A DNA stretch of 64,000 nucleotides, from positions 1-64,000 of the forward strand of contig CP017950.1 in assembly GCA_002838205.1 (NCBI GenBank), in the 5' to 3' direction. Every line of letters starts with the position of its first letter. Position 1 is the stretch's first letter. Positions 43,911-53,308 of this stretch are shown piece after piece. The notes under the pieces are model-generated. The model saw only the letters and a list, made by a program, of their open reading frames with translations, had not been told where the DNA came from and ran no database searches. Source of the DNA: Tenericutes bacterium MZ-XQ. Lineage in GTDB: Bacteria; Bacillota_I; Bacilli_A; Acholeplasmatales; Acholeplasmataceae. The position numbers and the translations under genes are program-made.

Positions 43911-45215
43911 ATGGCACATGTAGATATCGTGCTTAATGATGCACGCTCATTTTTGAGCGAGCAACCAGAACAATTACAAGAAAAAGTTAATGAGATTCAT
44001 AAAATGATTCACAACAAAACAGGTTTAGGAAATGAATTTTTAGGGTGGTTAGACCTCCCTTCAAATTACGATAAGGATGAGTTCAAACGCGTTTTAGAAG
44101 CTGCAGAACGCATTAGAGAAACAAGTGAAGTTTTAGTCGTCATCGGTATTGGTGGATCTTATTTAGGTGCTAAAGCTGGCCTTGAGTTTTTAAAAGTTCC
44201 ATTTGAAGAAAAGACCCTAGAAATCGTTTTTGCAGGACATCATATGTCAGGAAGTTATTTAAAACATTTAACCAATTACTTAAAAGATAAATCATTTAGT
44301 ATCAATGTGATTTCAAAATCAGGAACAACTACAGAACCTGCGATTGCGTTTAGAGTATTAAAAGATTTACTCATTGAAAAAGTGGGAGAAGCAGAAGCTA
44401 AAACAAGAATTTACGCAACTACTGATAAACAAAGAGGTGCTTTATATACATTAAGTAAAGCTGAAGGATATGAAATGTTTATTATTCCTGATGATGTTGG
44501 TGGAAGATTTAGTGTACTTACACCTGTTGGGTTATTGCCACTCGCTGCAGACGGTTTAGATGTTAAATCGATGCTTAAAGGCGCAAAAGATGCAGAGATA
44601 AGATTTTCGAATCCTAAATTAGAAGAAAACGAAGCTTATTTATACGCTGTAACACGTTATTTATTATATAAACAAGGCTATAAAATTGAAATGCTTGTTG
44701 GCTATGAACCAAACCTACTTTTCTTAAATGAATGGTGGAAACAATTATATGGTGAATCAGAAGGAAAAGATCATAAGGGCTTATTTGTAGCAAGCGCTGG
44801 TTTTTCTACTGACCTCCATTCTCTTGGGCAATACATTCAAGATGGCGAACGTCATTTATTTGAAACAGTCATCCAAGTAGAAAATACAAATGATGATACA
44901 ATCATTCCAGAGACAAATGATGATTTAGACCAGCTCAATTATTTAGCAGGTAAAACATTATCATATGTGAATAAACAAGCTTTAAAAGGTACCATGATGG
45001 CTCATAAGGATGGATTGGTACCAAATATGTTATTATCTATCCCATCTTTTGATAGTTATACATTTGGATATCTTGTTTATTTCTTTGAAAAAGCTTGCGC
45101 AATGAGCGCGTATTTGATTGATGTAAATCCATTCAACCAACCAGGTGTTGAAGACTATAAGAAAAATATGTTTGCATTATTAGGTAAAAAAGGGTACGAA
45201 CACATCTTAAAATAG
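43911..45215 (+). CDS. pgi: Glucose-6-phosphate isomerase
   Basis: Interconverts glucose 6-phosphate and fructose 6-phosphate in glycolysis. 434 residues, the short Firmicutes type. Signatures are [51 protein letters not shown] and the C-terminal [23 protein letters not shown] 43911 follows AGAGGTG; an in-frame ATG at 43875 lies inside the preceding gene and is unlikely. Confidence 0.97.
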   Translation: MAHVDIVLNDARSFLSEQPEQLQEKVNEIHKMIHNKTGLGNEFLGWLDLPSNYDKDEFKRVLEAAERIRETSEVLVVIGIGGSYLGAKAGLEFLKVPFEEKTLEIVFAGHHMSGSYLKHLTNYLKDKSFSINVISKSGTTTEPAIAFRVLKDLLIEKVGEAEAKTRIYATTDKQRGALYTLSKAEGYEMFIIPDDVGGRFSVLTPVGLLPLAADGLDVKSMLKGAKDAEIRFSNPKLEENEAYLYAVTRYLLYKQGYKIEMLVGYEPNLLFLNEWWKQLYGESEGKDHKGLFVASAGFSTDLHSLGQYIQDGERHLFETVIQVENTNDDTIIPETNDDLDQLNYLAGKTLSYVNKQALKGTMMAHKDGLVPNMLLSIPSFDSYTFGYLVYFFEKACAMSAYLIDVNPFNQPGVEDYKKNMFALLGKKGYEHILK

Positions 45216-45222
45216 GAGTTAT

Positions 45223-45681
45223 ATGAAGAAAAAATATTCAAATTCAGCAGAAGAAACACAAAATTTAGGATATGAAATAGGTCTATTACTAAAAGATGAA
45301 CCTCATGTTGTTATCTTACTAGATGGAGATTTGGGTTCAGGGAAGACCACATTAACTCAAGGGATTGCTAAGGGCTTAGGCATCGACCAAGTCGTTAACA
45401 GTCCTACTTTTACCATTTTAAAGAAATATATATCTAAAGATAGAAAACATACTTTGTATCACTTAGATTTATATAGGTTAACTGATGTTGGTTCTGACTT
45501 TGATTTAGAAGAATACATCGATGGACAAGGACTCGTTGTTGTTGAATGGCCATTTCAAGTTGAGGATTTATTACCATCCGATTACTTAATCATCAGAATA
45601 AGAAAAACTGGAGACCATATGAGAGAGTTCACGCTTGAGTGTGTTGGTTATCCATGTAGAAGAGCGGTGGAATACGTATGA
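45223..45681 (+). CDS. tsaE: tRNA t6A synthesis ATPase TsaE
   Basis: 152 residues. TsaE is the ATPase that keeps the TsaB-TsaD complex turning over in the synthesis of N6-threonylcarbamoyl-adenosine at position 37 of ANN-decoding tRNAs. Walker A LLDGDLGSGKTTLTQGIAKGLG and VNSPTFTILKKY are family signatures. It begins an unbroken tsaE-tsaB-rimI-tsaD run with overlapping ends. Confidence 0.95.
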   Translation: MKKKYSNSAEETQNLGYEIGLLLKDEPHVVILLDGDLGSGKTTLTQGIAKGLGIDQVVNSPTFTILKKYISKDRKHTLYHLDLYRLTDVGSDFDLEEYIDGQGLVVVEWPFQVEDLLPSDYLIIRIRKTGDHMREFTLECVGYPCRRAVEYV

Positions 45682-46280
45682 AAAGAAGATTAATGTTTGA
45701 TGTTTCTACAAACGTTATGTTTGTTGGATTTACAAAAGATTATATGTTAACTGATTTTAGTATACGTATTGCTAAAAGAGATCATGCTAAATATTTAGTT
45801 GATCGCATCGATCAAGTCTTAAGAAGAAATCGAGTAACACTAGATCACTTAGATGAAATCATTATTGGTATTGGACCAGGTAGTTATACAGGATTAAGGA
45901 TTGCAGTGATGGTTGGTAAGATGTTGGCGTGGACGAAAAATATTCCTTTAAGAACAGTGAGTAGCTTATTTTTCATGACATCTGGTTATGAAGAAAGAGT
46001 AGCTGCATTGATTGATGCTAGACGAGGGTTTGTTTTTTCAATGGTTCATGATCAAAAAAATATATTACTAGAAGATGGTTATAGAGATTTAAAAGATTTA
46101 GCAAGCAACGATATCTATAGATCTGCAAAAACCGTTTTTATTGATGATAGAAGTTTTTTAGTATCACCCAAATACATTATTGAAAAAAGTGTTTTAGTAG
46201 AAAACATTCATGATTTAGTACCAAATTATTTAAGAAAGACTGAAGCTGAGAGTAAACATGATCAGAAAAGCGATACCTAA
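45678..46280 (+). CDS. tsaB: tRNA t6A synthesis protein TsaB
   Basis: 200 residues with an ASKHA-type fold: MKRRLMFDVSTNVMFVGF and DEIIIGIGPGSYTGLRIAVMVGKMLAW, characteristic of TsaB, the non-catalytic partner of TsaD. It overlaps tsaE by 4 bases and rimI by 23 bases. Confidence 0.94.
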   Translation: MKRRLMFDVSTNVMFVGFTKDYMLTDFSIRIAKRDHAKYLVDRIDQVLRRNRVTLDHLDEIIIGIGPGSYTGLRIAVMVGKMLAWTKNIPLRTVSSLFFMTSGYEERVAALIDARRGFVFSMVHDQKNILLEDGYRDLKDLASNDIYRSAKTVFIDDRSFLVSPKYIIEKSVLVENIHDLVPNYLRKTEAESKHDQKSDT

Positions 46281-46692
46281 CGACATATTTCACATGGTTA
46301 GGTTAGAAAAAAGTGCATTTAAAACAACTCTTGGAGAAAAGTTTTTGCTTCAAGAGTTAAAGGATAATCCTTTTAGTTTTTATTATGTCTATGAACTGAA
46401 TAAAACAGTGATAGGCTATATTGGGTTTAGAGTTTATGACGATCAAGCAGAAATGATGAATTTTGTTGTAAACTCAGATCATCAAGATGAAGGTTATGGG
46501 ACTCAATTACTAACATATTGTTTGAATGAGTTAGAAAAAAAACATGTTAAAACGATTACTCTTGAAGTCAGAAAAAGTAATAAAAAGGCTCAACATGTTT
46601 ATGAAAAAATGGGATTTAAACTGTCTCATATTAGAAAAAAATATTATGAAAATGAAGACGGATTCGTTTTAGTAAAAGAGGTGAGTGTGTGA
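46258..46692 (+). CDS. rimI: GNAT acetyltransferase, RimI type
   Basis: 144 residues with a GNAT core: [21 protein letters not shown], the acetyl-CoA loop [11 protein letters not shown] and [18 protein letters not shown]. RimI acetylates the N-terminus of a ribosomal protein in E. coli, and rimI genes commonly lie between tsaB and tsaD as here. The true substrate is not shown by sequence. Confidence 0.9.
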   Translation: MIRKAIPNDIFHMVRLEKSAFKTTLGEKFLLQELKDNPFSFYYVYELNKTVIGYIGFRVYDDQAEMMNFVVNSDHQDEGYGTQLLTYCLNELEKKHVKTITLEVRKSNKKAQHVYEKMGFKLSHIRKKYYENEDGFVLVKEVSV

Positions 46693-47696
46693 ACATATTA
46701 GCAGTTGAAAGCAGTTGTGATGAAACCAGTGTTGCGGTCGTTAAAGATGGCAAAGAAGTTTTAAGTCACATTGTTTTATCACAAATTGATATTCATCAAG
46801 TTTTTGGTGGCGTTGTCCCTGAAATCGCATCTAGAAATCATGTGGTTCATATGACAAGAGTTTTTGAACAAGCAATTAAAGACTCAAAACTATCTATTGA
46901 AGATATCGATTTAGTTGCGGTTACTGAAGGACCAGGTTTAATTGGAAGTTTATTGGTTGGTATTAATGCTGCAACTGCATTTGCATTTGCACATGGCAAA
47001 AAGATTATTGGTGTTAATCATTTGATTGGTCATATATATGCATCAAATATTGAACATGAAATAAAGTTTCCAGCACTTGCATTACTTGTAAGTGGCGGGC
47101 ATACAGAACTTTTGTATATCAAAGATCACATGGATATCAAAATGCTAGGTACAACTTTAGATGATGCAGTTGGTGAGGCATATGATAAAGTAGGAAGAAC
47201 CTTAGGGCTTCCTTATCCTGGTGGACCAGTCATTGATACGCTTTCAAAGCTAGGAAAAGATACATATGACCTACCTAGACCGTATATGGAACAACACGGA
47301 TTTAATTTTAGTTTCTCAGGATTAAAGAGTGCTGTGATTAACTTAGTGCATAACGAAACGCAAAGAGGAAATGAAATTAGAACAAATGATATGTGTGCGT
47401 CTTTTCAAGCATCTGTGATTGATGTCTTAGTTGCCAAAACCAAAAAGGCTATAGAATCTTATGATGTAAAGCAACTCATCGTAGCTGGTGGGGTTGCAGC
47501 AAATAAAGGGTTAAGGGAAGCTTTGAATAAACATATTAATCACTTAGAAATCCTTATTCCAAGTTCTGAGTACTGTACAGATAATGCCGCAATGATTGGT
47601 GTTGCTGCATACTTTAAGTTTTTAAAAGAAGGGGCACATCCGAATTATTTATTAGGTGGTGTTTCAACGATTCCTTTTGAAATGATGGAAGATTAA
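46689..47696 (+). CDS. tsaD: tRNA N6-adenosine threonylcarbamoyltransferase
   Basis: TsaD transfers the threonylcarbamoyl group to tRNA A37. 335 residues: [16 protein letters not shown] at the start, the metal-binding histidines in [21 protein letters not shown] and [15 protein letters not shown]. It starts with GTG, overlapping rimI by 4 bases. A terminator follows 3 bases after the stop codon. Confidence 0.97.
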   Translation: MNILAVESSCDETSVAVVKDGKEVLSHIVLSQIDIHQVFGGVVPEIASRNHVVHMTRVFEQAIKDSKLSIEDIDLVAVTEGPGLIGSLLVGINAATAFAFAHGKKIIGVNHLIGHIYASNIEHEIKFPALALLVSGGHTELLYIKDHMDIKMLGTTLDDAVGEAYDKVGRTLGLPYPGGPVIDTLSKLGKDTYDLPRPYMEQHGFNFSFSGLKSAVINLVHNETQRGNEIRTNDMCASFQASVIDVLVAKTKKAIESYDVKQLIVAGGVAANKGLREALNKHINHLEILIPSSEYCTDNAAMIGVAAYFKFLKEGAHPNYLLGGVSTIPFEMMED

Positions 47697-47699
47697 ATG

Positions 47700-47731
47700 A
47701 GTTCACGATGCGTCGTGGACTTTTCTTTTTT
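47700..47731 (+). terminator. Terminator of the pgi-tsa operon
   Basis: AGTTCACGA (47700-47708), TGCG, TCGTGGACT (47713-47721, one G-U), then a T-rich run. Confidence 0.85.
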
Positions 47732-47755
47732 ATAAGAGGGGTCAAAAGCTCATTA

Positions 47756-47764
47756 TGTTATAAT
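47756..47764 (+). promoter_or_regulatory. GH3 lipoprotein promoter (extended -10)
   Basis: TGTTATAAT. It overlaps the in-frame ATG at 47763, so translation must begin at the next candidate, ATG 47793, preceded by AAAGAGGTC. Confidence 0.65.
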
Positions 47765-47792
47765 GAGGAGGAAGAAAAGAAAAGAGGTCGCT

Positions 47793-49640
47793 ATGAAAAA
47801 ATTACTAATCACTTTATTAATTATAGTATTTCTGGTGGGTTGTGAAAATACAGATCAAACACCAACAGATCCATGCGATATTGATCCGAATGGTGAAACA
47901 TGTGATCAATTACCAAACGAACCAACGATTGAAGAACAAGTTACGGAAATCCTTTTTGATATGAGTTTAGATGAAAAAATTGGACAAATGATTCAAGCTG
48001 AGCGCTCAAGTGTAACTCCAAGTGATGTTAGTACTTATTACATAGGTTCTATTTTAAGTGGGGGTGGTAGTCATCCTAATCAGTTTAATGATAGTGCTGA
48101 TGTATGGTATCAAATGGTTTATGACTATCAGTATGCTGCCGTAAACAGCGGTGCCAACATTCCTTTAATTTATGGAACTGATGCAATTCACGGGCATAAC
48201 AATTTATACGGTGCAACTATTTTTCCACACAACATAGGTCTTGGCGCGGCAAATGATCCTGATTTGGTTTACAATATATCAAAAGCGACTGCGCGCGAAT
48301 TATTAACAACAGGAATCCCCTGGAATTTTGCACCTGCATTAAGCATCGTTCAAAACATTGGATGGGGCAGAAGTTATGAAGGTTATAGTGAAAACCCTGA
48401 AATTTTTGAATCACTTACACAAAGTGCAATTAAAGGATATGAAGAACATGGTGTAAGTGCAACAGCCAAACATTATCTTGCGGATGGAGCAACCATCAAT
48501 GGTATCGATCAAGGAGATGTGAATTTAACTGAACAACAACTTAGAGATACACACCTTCTACCATACATAGAAGCTATTGAAGCTGGTGTGGATACAGTTA
48601 TGATCTCGTATAGTAGTATTTTGGGTGTTAAAATGCATGAACAAAGATATTGGATTCAAGATATTTTAAAAGATGAGTTAGGATTTGAAGGGTTTGTCGT
48701 TAGTGATTGGAATGCAATTCAACAATTAAGTGGATCTTACGAAGAACAAGTTGCAAAAAGCATCAATGCAGGTATAGATATGCTTATGGAACCATATACA
48801 TGGAGAGATGCAATCAACGCAATTAAATACAATGTAAATGCAAACATAATTTCCATGGATAGAATTAATGATGCAGTTTCAAGAATTATCAAGGTTAAAC
48901 TTGAAAGAGGTTTATTTGATGATCCATTTATAAGAGAGGAAACGTCTGTCTTATATAGTGAAGAACATCGAAATCTAGCAAGAGAAGCTGTTAGAAAAAG
49001 TCTAGTACTACTTAAAAATGAGAATAATTCTTTACCATTAGATAAAAATGAAAACATTTATCTAACAGGTGCTGCTAGTGATCATGTAGGCTATATGTCC
49101 GGTGGATGGACAACATTTTGGCAAGGAAACATGAATGCTGATATCGGAGTAGGAACATCAATAAAGGATGCCGTGTCTCATGTTTTAGCCACAGAAGGTG
49201 GACATCTAGTCAACAATATGAATGATGCAAATACAGTTGTGGTTGTATTATCTGAAGTACCTTATTCAGAAGGTGCAGGAGATAATCAAGTATTAACGCT
49301 AACTGGTGGAAAAGCGGATGCTTCTAATGTTAACGCACTGTTTGTTGCACAACAAGCGCATGAAGAAGGTAAAAATGTTGTGGGGATTTTGGTTAGTGGA
49401 AGACCGCTTTTATTAGAAAATTACTTACAATACTTTGATAGTTTTATAGCAGCTTGGTTACCAGGCAGTGAAGGTGGACTGGGTATAGCAGATGTCATTT
49501 TCGGTGATTATGATTTTGTAGGTAAATTAGCATATACATGGCCAAAATCGATTGCGTATGTTGGATATAATAGTAACCGAAATGATTATGATGAAGACTT
49601 GGTAGAGTTTCCTTACGGATATGGATTAACCTATGCATAA
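47793..49640 (+). CDS. GH3 beta-glucosidase-like lipoprotein
   Basis: 615 residues. A lipoprotein signal MKKLLITLLIIVFLVGC with lipidated Cys17 and an Asp/Pro-rich linker lead into a two-domain family 3 glycoside hydrolase. Visible are IYGTDAIHGHNNLYGATIFPHNIGLGA, AKHYLADG, the nucleophile Asp305 in GFVVSDWNAIQQ, and a second domain from about residue 400 ending FPYGYGLTYA. The enzyme sits on the outer face of the membrane and probably releases glucose from oligosaccharides or glucosides in the medium. It has its own promoter and terminator. Confidence 0.94.
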   Translation: MKKLLITLLIIVFLVGCENTDQTPTDPCDIDPNGETCDQLPNEPTIEEQVTEILFDMSLDEKIGQMIQAERSSVTPSDVSTYYIGSILSGGGSHPNQFNDSADVWYQMVYDYQYAAVNSGANIPLIYGTDAIHGHNNLYGATIFPHNIGLGAANDPDLVYNISKATARELLTTGIPWNFAPALSIVQNIGWGRSYEGYSENPEIFESLTQSAIKGYEEHGVSATAKHYLADGATINGIDQGDVNLTEQQLRDTHLLPYIEAIEAGVDTVMISYSSILGVKMHEQRYWIQDILKDELGFEGFVVSDWNAIQQLSGSYEEQVAKSINAGIDMLMEPYTWRDAINAIKYNVNANIISMDRINDAVSRIIKVKLERGLFDDPFIREETSVLYSEEHRNLAREAVRKSLVLLKNENNSLPLDKNENIYLTGAASDHVGYMSGGWTTFWQGNMNADIGVGTSIKDAVSHVLATEGGHLVNNMNDANTVVVVLSEVPYSEGAGDNQVLTLTGGKADASNVNALFVAQQAHEEGKNVVGILVSGRPLLLENYLQYFDSFIAAWLPGSEGGLGIADVIFGDYDFVGKLAYTWPKSIAYVGYNSNRNDYDEDLVEFPYGYGLTYA

Positions 49641-49698
49641 AAAGACTTACTTTATTTCTTCTTGAAGTAGAGTAAGCGATACTATACTAACTTATTAG

Positions 49699-49750
49699 AA
49701 GGGACGATTAATGATTATATGTAATCATGTCATCAGGAGTCCCTTTTTTA
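49699..49750. terminator. Two-part terminator hairpin after the GH3 gene
   Basis: AAGGGAC (49699-49705) pairs with GTCCCTT (49739-49745), enclosing a perfect inner hairpin ATGATTA (49711-49717)/TAATCAT (49722-49728). TTTTTT follows. It also lies directly at the end of the convergent small membrane gene. Confidence 0.8.
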
Positions 49751-49752
49751 TT

Positions 49753-50010
49753 TTACTTTTTGTTTTTCACATACAAGTATACTAGTCCAGCAAGGTAAGA
49801 TATAAGTAGGGGAAGAAATAACATAAGTAAATAGTCATCAAAGTTCCAGTTAGAAGTAATCTCAAAATCTAAAAATAATGAAACCATGATGAAACATAAA
49901 AAGGCAAATTGATGAAAAAAATGATAGTTTTTATAAGAGTTCATTTTTTTCATGAGTAATATGCCAATGAGTATAGGCAATGCAAAATAAATCAGAGTTG
50001 GAATAACCAT
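49753..50010 (-). CDS. Small membrane protein of unknown function
   Basis: 85 residues with three hydrophobic segments (about 3-18, 32-47, 58-80) and short charged loops, ending in VKNKK. AAAGGAG lies upstream of the ATG on the minus strand, so the gene is probably translated. I recognise no family. It is followed by the flavodoxin-like gene upstream on the same strand with a gap of 65 bases. Confidence 0.65.
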   Translation of the reverse strand: MVIPTLIYFALPILIGILLMKKMNSYKNYHFFHQFAFLCFIMVSLFLDFEITSNWNFDDYLLMLFLPLLISYLAGLVYLYVKNKK

Positions 50011-50075
50011 GTTTTAGTCTCCTTTTGTGTTAAGTCTATCCTGAAAGATGTGATAATGCTAACAGCATTGCTGTA

Positions 50076-50510
50076 TTAGTTATGATATAAATCGATCATT
50101 TCTTTAATGACTTGTTCTTTATTTCCTCTAGACCAATTGATAGATGTTTTATATCTTACTTCTCCACCACGAGACTTAATTACTTTTTTCATCTGTTTTA
50201 ATGTTTGATTTCCACCCATCCAAGCAAATGGAAAGAAGTGAGTAATATATATATCTATGAGCTTACCTTCAAGATTTTGAACTTGATTCAAATAAGCAAC
50301 CATTACTCTGCTCAATTGAAATCCATGAACGGGAGATGCAAAAACAATGTAATCATAAGCATCAAGTTCTGGAGCGTAAATCAGTTTTGGATCACTAATG
50401 TTTGGATTATCAGATTCAGCCATAATCTTCAACATATCAAAACCAATAAATCTTTTGGCAACCATTTCAGTGTTGCCTGTTTTAGAATAATATACAACTG
50501 CTTTTCTCAT
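50076..50510 (-). CDS. Flavodoxin-like protein
   Basis: 144 residues with the FMN phosphate-binding loop YYSKTGNTEMVAKRF at the N-terminus and VFASPVHGF as the second loop. This is the flavodoxin/flavodoxin-oxidoreductase (menaquinone-dependent protoporphyrinogen oxidase-like) fold. It would carry electrons with FMN; the partner is unknown. AAGGATG upstream of the ATG is a modest ribosome-binding site. Confidence 0.85.
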   Translation of the reverse strand: MRKAVVYYSKTGNTEMVAKRFIGFDMLKIMAESDNPNISDPKLIYAPELDAYDYIVFASPVHGFQLSRVMVAYLNQVQNLEGKLIDIYITHFFPFAWMGGNQTLKQMKKVIKSRGGEVRYKTSINWSRGNKEQVIKEMIDLYHN

Positions 50511-50571
50511 ACAGGTATCACATCCTTATGTTTTAATGTAACTCTATCATATTTTTTCTAAATATAAAAGA

Positions 50572-50580
50572 TGGTATAAT
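50572..50580 (+). promoter_or_regulatory. Promoter (extended -10) for the glycosyltransferase-like gene
   Basis: TGGTATAAT, 34 bases before the ATG at 50614. Confidence 0.6.
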
Positions 50581-50613
50581 AAATTATCATATGAAGTGTG
50601 AAGGGATAAGTAT

Positions 50614-51420
50614 ATGAATATTGGGTTTTATATTAAAAACATAGAAGAAGTTGAAAAAGCTAAACTGCTCATTTCATCTATCCAGAGACATATAAAGCAT
50701 TCAAAAATCTATGCTATAACTAAAGATGAAATTCATTTAGATGGCTGCCAAATGATATATGCAGATATTTTCGAACATAACACTTTGTATTTTGTAGATA
50801 AACTACAAGCTGCCTCGATATTCGAATCACATGTTTTTGCACCTTATTTATGGATTGATATAGATACCATTTTTTTAAAACCAATGAAAGATATCTGTAA
50901 AGAGAAAGCAGCGATTTGTCTAAACCCTGTAGATATTAAAAATATAGGCATAAATGAAAATCAAAAAATGTCAGACCTATGGTTAAAAACTATAGAATAT
51001 CTAGAACTTAAATCTATGAGTCATACAGTAAAAACCAAAATCTCAAAAGAATCCATTTGGCCTTATTATAATATAGGTATGGTTTACGTGAATGTCCATC
51101 GCTTTTTATTTCGGCAATCATATCAAAAAATCATCGAACTATCACAAAATGAAAACATAAACAAACTGATTTTCTCAAAACCATTAAATCAAATATTTTA
51201 TCATCAATTGGTCTTCTCTGTAATCGTAGAAAAACTCTACCATCAAGAAATATCAGAACTTAGTCCATATGTGAATTACCCCCTGCATCTCATGGAAAAA
51301 GACTCACATAAACCGAACCCAAATGATTTGATATCTATTAGATATGATACATTCTTTAAGCAGCATGAAGTACCTGATTTTCTTCAAAATATTGTAAATA
51401 TTAACAAAAAATCTCTATAG
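50614..51420 (+). CDS. Putative glycosyltransferase (GT-A fold)
   Basis: 268 residues. The best clue is PYLWIDIDTIFLKPM near residue 88, a DxD motif after hydrophobic residues as found in metal-dependent GT-A transferases such as GT8/GT32. YYNIGMVYVNVHRF further on resembles the segment after the acceptor site in such enzymes. No signal peptide or membrane span is seen, so it would act in the cytoplasm. Family and substrate cannot be named with confidence. Poorly conserved accessory genes flank it. Confidence 0.55.
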   Translation: MNIGFYIKNIEEVEKAKLLISSIQRHIKHSKIYAITKDEIHLDGCQMIYADIFEHNTLYFVDKLQAASIFESHVFAPYLWIDIDTIFLKPMKDICKEKAAICLNPVDIKNIGINENQKMSDLWLKTIEYLELKSMSHTVKTKISKESIWPYYNIGMVYVNVHRFLFRQSYQKIIELSQNENINKLIFSKPLNQIFYHQLVFSVIVEKLYHQEISELSPYVNYPLHLMEKDSHKPNPNDLISIRYDTFFKQHEVPDFLQNIVNINKKSL

Positions 51421-51495
51421 TGTAGAATATAAAGCAACGATATTGTGTTTTTAAGTTAAATGTAATAATATATAGACAAACAAAGAGGTGAGAGT

Positions 51496-53163
51496 ATGAA
51501 GTTTTTATTTAAAGTCATTGTTTTACCGATATTATCGATTGTAGCCATACCATTAATTACATTAGCCATACTATATAAAAGTGTTGAAATACCCGTTGAA
51601 GATTTCACTTCAGATGGAGACACTGTTGTATTAGCTGATATGATTACAGAAGAGATGGATGCATTTTTAGAAAATAATGATAGTGAATCGGTGATTACTT
51701 TAGGGGTTGCACAAAAAGAAGCTAACCTATTGTTAAAAGAAACATTCTTATCGATGAATTCTAAATTTTTAGATGAGAACGCTACTGATGATGAAAAAAA
51801 CTATGTTTTAAAAGAAGATATGTATGGATACCAAGGAACTTGGGTTAATTTTGATGAAGATATTGTAGAAATTGAATCAGGTATTCATATATTTGTTGCA
51901 AACTTCACATATAAAACAAGATTATTAATCACCTTCAAATTAGAAGCTGATACAGAAGAGATTGTTTTAACTTTAGATAAGTTAACCATAGGGAATTTAC
52001 CGCTCGCTTGGGCATTTGGTGCTGCAGATTGGGCAGTTACTCAAATCACTGGAAATGATTTAGAAGAAACGATCAATGATCAATTAAATGGTGTTGCGAC
52101 ATTTAATCCAACAACTAGGGAAATTAGGGTTGAAGTTCAAACGCTCGTTGATTCACAGTTTCAAGATGATCCACAACAAGCGGCATTAATTAATTCACTC
52201 ATGGCGTTTGTAGATGAAAATGAATTATTCGAAATTGGATTTACTGATGGTAGTTTTGATGCATCTCTAGCTTTAGGTAAAACTAAAGATGCAACACCTC
52301 CATTTGAACTTGATGCAGCAGATAGAATAATGACTGAAGCGGATTTAACAGCAATGCTTGAATCTAAAGCAACTTCACTTATTTTGTCAACATTATCTAC
52401 AACAACAAACCCGTATATCGAATTTGGTGAGTTAACTTTAAATAAAGTATTAGACTATATGCTAAAAGATCAACAAGTATCTCCTGGTGTACTACAAGAA
52501 GTAGTCATGTTTGAAAATTATGTGATGAAAGCCTATGTCCCATATGTGAGTATGACGGATACTGAGTTTGTAGTCAATATTCCACTCAATATATCATCGA
52601 TTGCAGAGCCAACTCATCAATTTCAAACAATTATTAAAATTGATGCAACTCCTACAATTTCAGGTAGTGATTTAGTCATTACTTTAAATGAGTTAACAGC
52701 TGGTGAAGTTTCAGTAACCAATGAGCATCTTCCCAATATAGTGACTTTACTAGGAGACACCAACTTAATCGTTGATGGAAACATAGTTATTCAAAATTTT
52801 GATCAACAAATGAATCAAGCTGGTATGTCTATTGAAAGCGTTGAAGTCACAAACAGCAAACTTAGAATGTATGTTGTATTAAGCGATTCAATTCCACTTG
52901 GAGACATTCAAGATGCTATCGAAGGTGTATTAGGTGGTATCAGTGATAATCCTGAAGTCCCAGCTGAAGTTAACGATGCCATTGATGACGTATTAAATAG
53001 TATAACTGACCCACAAGGTGATCCAGAACAGGCAGTTGAAGACTTTATGGAAACTTTTGAAGGGTTAAGTGAAGAAGATCAACAAGCTGTTTATGATGCT
53101 TTACAAGAAGAGTTCCAAAATAGCGAATATTCACTTGAAGATATTTTAGGACTTGTACCATAA
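51496..53163 (+). CDS. Large anchored surface protein of unknown function
   Basis: 555 residues: one N-terminal hydrophobic anchor (about 5-28), then a long hydrophilic, acidic, Thr/Asp-rich extracellular part without cysteines. Two similar stretches seem to occur (around residues 130-180 and 340-395: beta-rich text such as VEIESGIHIFVANFTYKTRLLITFKLEAD and FVVNIPLNISSIAEPTHQFQTIIKIDA), suggesting a repeated beta domain. The C-terminal 60 residues are helical and strongly acidic. I recognise no family. RBS AGAGGTGAG and a terminator downstream indicate a real, single-gene unit. Confidence 0.75.
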   Translation: MKFLFKVIVLPILSIVAIPLITLAILYKSVEIPVEDFTSDGDTVVLADMITEEMDAFLENNDSESVITLGVAQKEANLLLKETFLSMNSKFLDENATDDEKNYVLKEDMYGYQGTWVNFDEDIVEIESGIHIFVANFTYKTRLLITFKLEADTEEIVLTLDKLTIGNLPLAWAFGAADWAVTQITGNDLEETINDQLNGVATFNPTTREIRVEVQTLVDSQFQDDPQQAALINSLMAFVDENELFEIGFTDGSFDASLALGKTKDATPPFELDAADRIMTEADLTAMLESKATSLILSTLSTTTNPYIEFGELTLNKVLDYMLKDQQVSPGVLQEVVMFENYVMKAYVPYVSMTDTEFVVNIPLNISSIAEPTHQFQTIIKIDATPTISGSDLVITLNELTAGEVSVTNEHLPNIVTLLGDTNLIVDGNIVIQNFDQQMNQAGMSIESVEVTNSKLRMYVVLSDSIPLGDIQDAIEGVLGGISDNPEVPAEVNDAIDDVLNSITDPQGDPEQAVEDFMETFEGLSEEDQQAVYDALQEEFQNSEYSLEDILGLVP

Positions 53164-53184
53164 GATATCATTTGAAAATGAACA

Positions 53185-53214
53185 AAGTCTAGTCAATGTT
53201 GATTAGACTTTTTT
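53185..53214 (+). terminator. Terminator of the surface-protein gene
   Basis: AAGTCTAGTCA (53185-53195), ATGT, TGATTAGACTT (53200-53210, one G-U), then TTTT. Confidence 0.88.
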
Positions 53215-53308
53215 ATTTAATAGGAATTTCTATTTAAATCTTTTATCATATTTATAAAAATGGTAAAATAGAAGTGTAGAAAACATTTGAAGAAAGGGGG
53301 GCGCTTAT

